21,116 bases of DNA from CAXXOK01 sp035353235. Its GTDB lineage: Bacteria; Bacillota; Clostridia; Christensenellales; Aristaeellaceae. The stretch spans positions 1 through 21,116 of the forward strand of contig DAOPZG010000034.1 in the NCBI GenBank assembly GCA_035353235.1, in the 5' to 3' direction. Position 1 is the stretch's first letter; every line of letters starts with the position of its first letter. The translations under genes were made by a program, and so were the position numbers. Shown here piece by piece: positions 15,158 through 21,116 of this stretch. The notes under the pieces were generated by a model. It was not told the origin of the DNA, did not search any database, and worked only from the letters and a program-made list of their open reading frames with translations.

Positions 15158-15598
15158 TCAGCAGATATCCGGCTGATCTTCGGGCTTATGCGCCGTTTCG
15201 CAGTACAGGCAACGATAGGTTCCTTTTTCCCGGTCGGCCAGAAAGAACACATGCTCTATTTCCTGCTCGATCTGGGTGATGCAGCGGGGATTTTTACAGC
15301 GGATCACATTCACCACGCGCTCCGGCAGAGACAGACGCTTTTTCTCTACCAGACTCTCATCCCGAATGATGTTCACCGTCACGTTGGGGTCGATATAGCC
15401 CAGAATATCAAGGTCGATGGGGATCAGCGAATCAATCTTGATGATGTCTTTGCGGCCCATCCGTTTTGATTTGGCGTTTTTGATGATGGCGACGCTGCAA
15501 TCCAGCTTGTCCAGCTTCAGGTAGCGGTAAATCACCATCGCTTTTCCGGCCTGGATATGGTCGAGAACGTAGCCGTTCTGGATACCGTCGATGTTCAT
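15158..15598 (-). CDS. pyrI: Aspartate carbamoyltransferase regulatory subunit
   Basis: A 146-aa protein. The N-terminal allosteric nucleotide-binding domain (residues 1 to about 95, with IDGIQNGYVLDHIQAGKA) is followed by a zinc domain with C101, C106, C130 and C133, which contacts PyrB. It should make the transcarbamoylase sensitive to CTP/ATP. Its ATG overlaps the pyrB stop as ATGA, so translation is coupled and stoichiometry preserved. It is the last gene of the operon and is followed by the bidirectional hairpin. Confidence 0.96.
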   Translation of the reverse strand: MNIDGIQNGYVLDHIQAGKAMVIYRYLKLDKLDCSVAIIKNAKSKRMGRKDIIKIDSLIPIDLDILGYIDPNVTVNIIRDESLVEKKRLSLPERVVNVIRCKNPRCITQIEQEIEHVFFLADREKGTYRCLYCETAHKPEDQPDIC

Positions 15599-16509
15599 AC
15601 CTTCGCCTCCAAAAGCTTCAATATCAACGCTTCACGCATGTACTTCCCGTACAGCACCTGCTTGAAGTAGCAGGCGCGGGGGTCATCGTCCACGGCGTGG
15701 CTGATCTCGTTCACGCGCGGCAGGGGATGCAGCACGCACAAGTCGGCGCGCGCGAGGCGCATCTTTTCGGGATCGAGAATGTAGCTGTCCTTCAGGCGCA
15801 CGTAATCGGCTTCGTTAAAGAAACGCTCGCGCTGCACGCGGGTCATGTACAGAATATCCAGCGTGCCCATCACGTCTTCCAGTTTGCGTACCTCGGTAAA
15901 GGGCACGCCAGCTTTAACCATGTTCTCCCGCAGGTAACCGGGGATGCGCAGCTCTTCCGGGGAGATCAGCACGAAACGGGTATCCGGATAGCGGCTCATG
16001 GCGTTGATCAGGCTGTGCACGGTGCGGCCAAACTGCAGGTCGCCGCAAAGACCTACGGTCAGCCCGGACAGTTGCCCCTTCTCCCGACGGATGGTGAGCA
16101 GATCGGCCAGCGTCTGCGTGGGGTGGTTGTGCCCGCCGTCGCCCGCGTTGATGATGGGCACGGGGGAAAAGCGCGCAGCCACGGTGGGCGCGCCCTCGCG
16201 CGGGTGACGCATGGCGATGATATCCGCGTAGCAACCCACCACGCGCACCGTATCGCTGATGCTTTCCCCTTTGGAGGCGGAAGAGCTGCTGGCTTCCGCG
16301 AACCCAAGCACCGAGCCGCCCAGTTCCAGCATCGCCGCCTCAAAGCTTAACCGCGTACGGGTACTGGGTTCGTAAAACAGCGTCGCGATTTTTTTACGGC
16401 TCATGGCGGTTGCGTAATCGCCGGGGCGCGCGATGATATCGTCGGCTGTGTTCATCAGCCAGTCCAAATCCTCCATGCTGCAATCGGTAATATCCAGCAA
16501 ATGGCGCAT
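15595..16509 (-). CDS. pyrB: Aspartate carbamoyltransferase catalytic subunit
   Basis: A 304-aa enzyme making N-carbamoyl-aspartate from carbamoyl phosphate and aspartate. Seen: the carbamoyl-phosphate motif STRTRLSFE, the NAGDGGHNHPTQTLAD segment, and HPLPRVNEI near the C-terminus. The ATG at 16509 is chosen because GGGAGG lies 9 bases upstream; the frame continues to a TTG at 16533, but that would put the ribosome site inside the gene. It is co-translated with pyrI through an ATGA overlap. Pairing with PyrI indicates the allosteric dodecameric type. Confidence 0.96.
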   Translation of the reverse strand: MRHLLDITDCSMEDLDWLMNTADDIIARPGDYATAMSRKKIATLFYEPSTRTRLSFEAAMLELGGSVLGFAEASSSSASKGESISDTVRVVGCYADIIAMRHPREGAPTVAARFSPVPIINAGDGGHNHPTQTLADLLTIRREKGQLSGLTVGLCGDLQFGRTVHSLINAMSRYPDTRFVLISPEELRIPGYLRENMVKAGVPFTEVRKLEDVMGTLDILYMTRVQRERFFNEADYVRLKDSYILDPEKMRLARADLCVLHPLPRVNEISHAVDDDPRACYFKQVLYGKYMREALILKLLEAKV

Positions 16510-16538
16510 GCAAATCGTCCTCCCTGTGTTCAATCGGT

Positions 16539-17186
16539 TCAGCCGCGGGCCATCCAGCTTTCATCCGAAGGGTTATCACGGAAGCGCAGCAGCCCTTCCC
16601 GCTGCGCGGGGGTGATGTAGCCGGTGTCCACAGCAACCTCCGCAAGCACATCCAGATTGGACAGGCTCACGTTTTTCACATTGGCTTCGGTGAGCCTTTC
16701 CAGCCCCTTGCGCATCCCGTAGGTGAAGATGCTGGCGATGCCCAGCACTTCTGCCCCGGCCTGCCGCAACACATCCACCACTTCGATCACGCTGCCGCCG
16801 GTGGAAATCAGGTCCTCAATCACGACCACCTTTTGTCCGGCTTCCAGCTTCCCTTCGATCTGGTTGCCGCGTCCGTGATCTTTGGCGCCGGAGCGCACGT
16901 ACCCCATGGGCAAATCCATCAGGTGGGCCACAATGGCCGCGTGCGCGATGCCCGCGGTGCTTGTGCCCATCAATACTTCGCAGGCGGGGTATTCCCGGCG
17001 AACAATTTCCATCAGCCCTTTTTCCACCTGAGTACGCACTTTGGGCGCGGTCAGGGTGAGGCGGTTATCGCAGTAGATCGGGCTTTGAATGCCGCTGGCC
17101 CAGGTGAAAGGCTCGTCCGGGCGCAGGAACACGGCGCGGATGGAGAGAAGCGCCTCGGCGATTTTACGTTGGGATTCGTTTTGCAT
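16539..17186 (-). CDS. pyrE: Orotate phosphoribosyltransferase
   Basis: A 215-aa enzyme that joins orotate to PRPP to give OMP. The PRPP-binding motif VVVIEDLISTGGS lies at residues 120-132, and the flexible loop RSGAKDHGRGNQIEG at about 98-112. SGIQSPIYCDNR near residue 31 is typical. It lies between pyrF (18-bp gap upstream) and pyrB (29-bp gap downstream), with its own GGGAG site. Its product is the substrate of PyrF, which is interrupted here. Confidence 0.95.
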   Translation of the reverse strand: MQNESQRKIAEALLSIRAVFLRPDEPFTWASGIQSPIYCDNRLTLTAPKVRTQVEKGLMEIVRREYPACEVLMGTSTAGIAHAAIVAHLMDLPMGYVRSGAKDHGRGNQIEGKLEAGQKVVVIEDLISTGGSVIEVVDVLRQAGAEVLGIASIFTYGMRKGLERLTEANVKNVSLSNLDVLAEVAVDTGYITPAQREGLLRFRDNPSDESWMARG

Positions 17187-17204
17187 GGTATGATCTCCCT
17201 TTCC

Positions 17205-17915
17205 TTACTGTAAAAATCCCTGTACACAGCGGCGGTAGGCGGCTACCGGGTCCGCAGCCTGCGTAACAGGGCGGCCGACTACGATAAAGTCGCTGCCGCC
17301 GAGCCTGGCTTTTTCCGGGGTGGTGATGCGGGCCTGATCGTCGGCGGCGGAATCGGCGAAGCGGATGCCCGGCGTAACGGTGAGAAATTCCCTACCGCAG
17401 GTTTCTTTGACTGCCGCGGCTTCCAGCGGGGAGCACACCACGCCGTCCAACCCGGCCAGCCGGGCGTTCTGCGCGTAGTGCATCACGGTTTGTGCCATCG
17501 GGGTACGAATCAGCAGTTCCCGGTACATCTGCTCCTCCCCGGTGGAGGTGAGTTGGGTAACGGCAATCAGCAAGGGGCGGGTGCCATCCGGCCGGGTCAG
17601 GCCCTCGCGCGCCGCTTACATCATTTCCACGGTGCCCGCCGCGTGACAATTGACCATATCCACATCCAAGGCGGAAAGCACGCGCATGGCGCGCTTGACG
17701 GTATTGGGGATGTCGTGCAGCTTCAGGTCGAGGAAGATTTTATGGCCGCGGGATTTGATCTGCCGGACAATTTCCGGGCCTTCGGCGTAGTATAGCTCCA
17801 TACCGATCTTCACGAACGGTTTTTCCGCCGGAAACATCTCCAGAAAGTCACAGGTCTCTTTCCCCGTAGGAAAGTCCAGCGCCAGAATGACATCGCTTTT
17901 CGCCTGTTGGGTCAT
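17205..17915 (-). pseudogene. pyrF: Orotidine 5'-phosphate decarboxylase interrupted by one in-frame TAA
   Basis: Full length would be 236 codons, normal for PyrF. Both halves are in the same frame. Codons 1-99 carry DVILALDFPTG, the catalytic LDLKLHDIPNTV and VNCHAAGTVEMM; codon 100 is TAA (17618-17616); codons 101-236 continue with AAREGLTRP, LIAVTQLTST, TPGIR and the phosphate-binding IVVGRPVTQAADP. Nothing is missing, so this is a nonsense codon and not a frameshift. A Lys (AAA) is the likely ancestral codon. The ATG at 17915 is preferred over the GTG at 17921, because GGAGGTG (17929-17923) is correctly spaced for it; it overlaps the pyrD stop as ATGA. As written the last step of UMP synthesis is lost, unless this is a base error, read-through or there is a second copy. 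Confidence 0.85.
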
Positions 17916-18826
17916 TTCCACGCACCTCCGATGATGTTTTGTAGGGAACGGATATGATATTTCTCCATCGCCTGCGGCAGCGCCTCGATGATTTCCTTAC
18001 AGGCAAAGGGGTTCACCAGATTCTGCGCGCCCACCTGTACGGCGGTTGCGCCCGCATACATCATTTCCAGCACATCCTCGGCGCTGGCGATTCCGCCCAT
18101 GCCGATCACGGGGATATGTACGGCCTGCGCAACCTGCCACACCATCCGAAGCGCCACTGGGAGAATCGCCGGGCCTGACAGCCCGCCGGTGCGGTTCGCC
18201 AGCAGGTGTTTGCCGGTTTTCAGGTCGATCCGCATACCCAGCAGGGTGTTAATCAGGCTGAGGCCGTCCGCGCCCGCGTCTTCGCAGGCCCGCGCAATGG
18301 ATACGATGTCCGTCACGTTCGGACTCAGCTTGATATAGACTGGCTTTGCGGTCACCGCCTTCACCGCCCGGGTGACAGCCGCCGCGTTTTCCGCGCTGGT
18401 GCCGAAAGCCATGCCGCCGCCGTGCACGTTGGGGCAGCTCACGTTCACTTCCAGCCAGCCCACCTGAGGCTGCGTATCCAGCAGACGGGCAACTTCCACA
18501 TATTCTTCAACCGAGAAGCCGCTGATGTTGGCCATGACCGGCTTGTGAAAAAAGGCGGCCAGTTCCGGCAGCTCGTGGTCGATCACATGCTGTACGCCCG
18601 GGTTTTGAAGGCCGACGGCGTTGAGCATCCCCGCTGTGCACTCCGCCACGCGGGGTGTGGGGTTACCGAAACGCGGTTCCAGCGTAGTGCCCTTGAAGGA
18701 AAACGTGCCCAGAATGTTGAGGTCGTAGTATTCCCGAAACTCCTTACCAAAGCCGAAAGTGCCGCTGGCGGGGATGACCGGGTTATCCAGCCGGATGCCG
18801 GAAAGGGTTACGCCTGTGTCTGCCAT
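17912..18826 (-). CDS. pyrD: Dihydroorotate dehydrogenase B, catalytic subunit
   Basis: A 304-aa FMN enzyme oxidising dihydroorotate to orotate. It is class 1B: catalytic Cys C131 in NVSCPNVHGGG, the LSPNVTDIVSIARA motif, GGLSGPAILP and IGMGGIASAEDVLEMMYAGA for FMN phosphate. There is no membrane-anchor N-terminus. It needs PyrK to pass electrons to NAD+. The start overlaps the pyrK end by 19 bases, with GGGAGG upstream, and its stop overlaps the pyrF ATG. Confidence 0.96.
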   Translation of the reverse strand: MADTGVTLSGIRLDNPVIPASGTFGFGKEFREYYDLNILGTFSFKGTTLEPRFGNPTPRVAECTAGMLNAVGLQNPGVQHVIDHELPELAAFFHKPVMANISGFSVEEYVEVARLLDTQPQVGWLEVNVSCPNVHGGGMAFGTSAENAAAVTRAVKAVTAKPVYIKLSPNVTDIVSIARACEDAGADGLSLINTLLGMRIDLKTGKHLLANRTGGLSGPAILPVALRMVWQVAQAVHIPVIGMGGIASAEDVLEMMYAGATAVQVGAQNLVNPFACKEIIEALPQAMEKYHIRSLQNIIGGAWK

Positions 18827-19563
18827 TCAATTTCCTCCCGGCCGAACACCGGCCCGTCCTTGCAAACGCGCTTCGGCCCGTTTCTGGTTTGGATGGTGCA
18901 GCCCATGCACGCGCCGAAACCGCAGGCCATGCGGCTTTCCAGGCTGAACTGCCCGCCGACTCCGTGTTTTTCGCAAAAGGCGTTCGCGGCTTTCAACATC
19001 GGCAGGGGGCCGCAGGCGTAGACGAAATCGAACCGCCCGGCGAAGGTTTCCGCCGCGTCGGTGGCGAAACCGCGCACGCAGGCGCTGCCGTCCGCAGTGG
19101 AAACGAGGGTGGGGATACCCAGCCCTTCAAACTCTTTTTGCAGGATGATGTCGCCCTCGCAGTTAAAACCCAACGCGGCCATGGGCGCTTGTCCGACGGC
19201 CAGCAATCGCTTTGCCAGCCCGTACAGCGGGGGTGTGCCCACGCCGCCGCCCAGCAGCAGGGGGGCTTTTCCACAGTTGGTATCAAAGCCGTTGCCAAGC
19301 CCGGTCAGCAGATCCAGCGACGTGCCCGCGAGCACCTGGCTTAACGCTTCGGTGCCGTGCCCCACGGTTTTATACACCAGCGTAACCCAGCCGCTTTCGG
19401 CGGCCTCCCAGTCATAGACGGACAGGGGGCGGCGCAGGTAGAAACCGGGAAGGCTGACCTGCGCGAACTGCCCGGGGCGGGTAAACGCGCGCGTGTCGCC
19501 CATCAGCGTGATCCGGTATACGCTCTGGGCAAGCGGCAGGTTCTCGGTTACGGTAAACTGCAT
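18808..19563 (-). CDS. pyrK: Dihydroorotate dehydrogenase B, electron-transfer subunit
   Basis: A 251-aa ferredoxin-reductase-type protein. FAD-binding RRPLSVYDWE is near residues 50-60, the NAD-binding GGGVGTPPLYGLAKRL near 107-122, and the C-terminal [2Fe-2S] cluster uses C214, C219, C222 and C234. It carries electrons from PyrD to NAD+. It lies directly between carB (6-bp gap) and pyrD (overlap). Confidence 0.96.
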   Translation of the reverse strand: MQFTVTENLPLAQSVYRITLMGDTRAFTRPGQFAQVSLPGFYLRRPLSVYDWEAAESGWVTLVYKTVGHGTEALSQVLAGTSLDLLTGLGNGFDTNCGKAPLLLGGGVGTPPLYGLAKRLLAVGQAPMAALGFNCEGDIILQKEFEGLGIPTLVSTADGSACVRGFATDAAETFAGRFDFVYACGPLPMLKAANAFCEKHGVGGQFSLESRMACGFGACMGCTIQTRNGPKRVCKDGPVFGREEIEWQTQA

Positions 19564-19569
19564 AAGCCC

Positions 19570-21116
19570 TCACTTTTCCGCGTCGATGGTGGAGACGCAC
19601 AGGGTGATTTCCTCCAGCACGTCCAGCAGCACGCGCACGGTATCCAGCGCGGTAAAAATGGTTACGTTATTTTCCACGGCGCAGCGGCGGATGACCGCGC
19701 CGTCGCTTTCGTGGCTGTCGCTGCCGGGGGTGCGGGTGTTAATGACGTAGTTGACGTGCCCCTGCCGCAGGGATTCCAGAATTTCCTCGCTGCCCTCGCT
19801 GATCTTGCGGCGTTCGCGGGTGCGGATGCCGTTCTTCTTCAGGTATTCCGCTGTGCCGTGCGTGGCCTCGATGTTGAAGCCGAGGTTGTAGAAGCGGCGA
19901 ATCAGCGGCAGGGCCTCGGCCTTGTCCTGATCGGCGATGGTGACGAACAGGGTGCCGTAGTTGCTGACGTTCATTCCGCTGGAAAGCATGGCCTTGTACA
20001 GGGCACGGTTTAGGGTGTTGTCGTAGCCGATGGCCTCGCCGGTGGATTTCATTTCCGGGCTTAAATAGGCGTCCATGCCGCGCAGTTTGCTGAAACTGAA
20101 GGCCGGGGCCTTCACATACCAGCGTTTCCGTTCCGGGGCGATCACGTCCGTAATGCCCTGATCCCGCAGGGTCTGGCCCAGCATCACGCGGGTGCCGATG
20201 TCCGCCAGCGGCACGCCGGTCGCCTTGCTCAGGAACGGCACCGTGCGGCTGGAACGGGGATTGACCTCGATCACGTACACCTTATCGCCGGGGGCCACGA
20301 TGAACTGGATGTTGTAAAGCCCGACGATGCCGATGCCCAGTCCCAGGCGAACCGTATAATCCGTGATGGTCTTTTTCGCCTGATCGCTTACGCTGAAGGT
20401 GGGGTATACGCTGATGCTGTCGCCGCTGTGGATGCCGGTGCGTTCCACGTGCTCCATAATGCCGGGGATATACACGTTCGTCCCGTCGCACACGGCGTCG
20501 GTTTCCAGCTCGCGGCCGACGATGTATTTATCCACCAGCACCGGCTCGCCCTCATCCAGCAGCACGGCGGTGTGCAGGTAGTGCCGCAACGCTTTTTCGT
20601 TGTTGACGATCTGCATGGCGCGACCGCCCAGCACGTAGCTAGGGCGTACCAGCACGGGGTAGCCGATGCGTTCGGCGGCCTTGACCCCCGCCTCGATATT
20701 GGTGACGGCCTCGCCCTGCGGCTGCGGGATTTGCAGCTGGTTCATGATTTTTTCGAAGGAATCCCGGTTTTCGGCGCGGTTGATGGCGAGCACGTCTGTG
20801 CCGATCATCTTCACGCCCATCTGGTGCAGGCGCTCCGCCAGGTTGATGGCTGTCTGCCCGCCAAGGCTTACGATGACCCCTTCCGGCTTCTCCAGCGCAA
20901 GGATGTTCATCACATCCTCCACCGTGAGAGGTTCGAAGTACAGCTTATCGCTGGTGGTGTAGTCGGTGGATACGGTTTCCGGGTTGTTGTTGATGATGAT
21001 CGCCTCGTACCCGGCGGCGCGAATAGTCCAGATGGCGTGCACGGTGGAGTAGTCGAACTCCACCCCCTGCCCGATGCGGATGGGGCCGGAGCCCAGCACC
21101 ACAATCTTTTTCCGGT
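19570..21116 (-). CDS. carB: Carbamoyl-phosphate synthase large subunit, C-terminal half (5' partial)
   Basis: The frame is open to the window end, so the first half of this roughly 1070-aa enzyme lies outside. The visible 515 codons begin at the second synthetase domain (KKIVVLGSGPIRIGQGVEFDY, NNNPETVSTD, GGQTAINLAERL), which phosphorylates carbamate, and end with the MGS-like allosteric domain (about the last 130 residues, from NYGTLFVTIAD to LDVLEEITL). The GTG at 21102 is internal. The pyrK start follows 6 bp after the stop. It supplies carbamoyl phosphate for PyrB; carA presumably lies upstream. Confidence 0.95.
   Translation of the reverse strand, partial: RKKIVVLGSGPIRIGQGVEFDYSTVHAIWTIRAAGYEAIIINNNPETVSTDYTTSDKLYFEPLTVEDVMNILALEKPEGVIVSLGGQTAINLAERLHQMGVKMIGTDVLAINRAENRDSFEKIMNQLQIPQPQGEAVTNIEAGVKAAERIGYPVLVRPSYVLGGRAMQIVNNEKALRHYLHTAVLLDEGEPVLVDKYIVGRELETDAVCDGTNVYIPGIMEHVERTGIHSGDSISVYPTFSVSDQAKKTITDYTVRLGLGIGIVGLYNIQFIVAPGDKVYVIEVNPRSSRTVPFLSKATGVPLADIGTRVMLGQTLRDQGITDVIAPERKRWYVKAPAFSFSKLRGMDAYLSPEMKSTGEAIGYDNTLNRALYKAMLSSGMNVSNYGTLFVTIADQDKAEALPLIRRFYNLGFNIEATHGTAEYLKKNGIRTRERRKISEGSEEILESLRQGHVNYVINTRTPGSDSHESDGAVIRRCAVENNVTIFTALDTVRVLLDVLEEITLCVSTIDAEK

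Noticed and set aside
17616..17618. Pyrrolysine or selenocysteine recoding of the pyrF stop
   Set aside because: The codon is TAA, not TAG or TGA, and the expected residue is an ordinary Lys-type position.
17392..17649. Possible frameshift in pyrF bridged by another frame
   Set aside because: The distance between the two PyrF halves is a multiple of three and the translation runs on in the same frame after the TAA, so it is a nonsense codon and not a frameshift.
1..21116. CRISPR arrays, tRNA/rRNA genes, insertion sequences, phage genes
   Set aside because: No regularly spaced repeats, no cloverleaf-like or rRNA-like sequence, no transposase or integrase motifs and no terminal inverted repeats were seen.

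Overview
The window looks like chromosome from a strictly anaerobic, fairly GC-rich member of the Bacillota (Clostridia-type). The evidence is a class III oxygen-sensitive ribonucleotide reductase with its radical-SAM activase, a two-subunit NAD-type dihydroorotate dehydrogenase (PyrD/PyrK), a PyrB/PyrI pair, a PadR regulator, and strong AGGAGG-type ribosome binding sites with many ATGA overlaps. I cannot name the species.

Region 1 (1-9702, + strand) is one long operon ending in an intrinsic terminator. It encodes what reads as a complete reductive pyrimidine degradation route with a following nitrogen-release step: a dihydropyrimidine dehydrogenase of the PreA type, a dihydropyrimidinase, an N-carbamoyl-beta-alanine amidohydrolase-like M20 enzyme, a class III aminotransferase (beta-alanine to malonate semialdehyde) and an iron-type alcohol dehydrogenase (malonate semialdehyde to 3-hydroxypropionate). 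A SsuABC/ThiXYZ-type ABC importer (ATPase, permease, NMT1/THI5-like binding protein) sits inside the operon. Its last gene is a strange chimera: half a permease, then the C-terminal part of a binding protein, then the N-terminal lobe of a binding protein, all in one frame. The dehydrogenase also has an odd design: the Fe-S head of PreT is fused to PreA, but the FAD/NAD(P)H module is absent.

Region 2 (9744-11063, + strand) is a two-gene unit, a PadR regulator and a SAM methyltransferase, behind a near-perfect sigma-A promoter that is buried in two palindromic operator copies.

Region 3 (11035-13998, - strand) is nrdD-nrdG, driven by a consensus promoter whose -10 lies in one of two NrdR-box-like sites 32 bp apart. 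A divergent promoter serves region 4 (14095-15075, + strand): a small flavin/PNPOx-fold protein and an unrecognised 118-aa protein, ending at a bidirectional hairpin.

Region 5 (15158-21116, - strand) is the de novo UMP operon, carB(partial)-pyrK-pyrD-pyrF-pyrE-pyrB-pyrI, tightly packed. pyrF carries a single in-frame TAA at codon 100 with both halves otherwise intact and in the same frame. As written, the strain would lack OMP decarboxylase unless the stop is an error, is read through, or another copy exists. This sits about 8 kb from an operon for taking up and breaking down pyrimidines. Both window edges cut a gene: the aminotransferase at the left and carB at the right.
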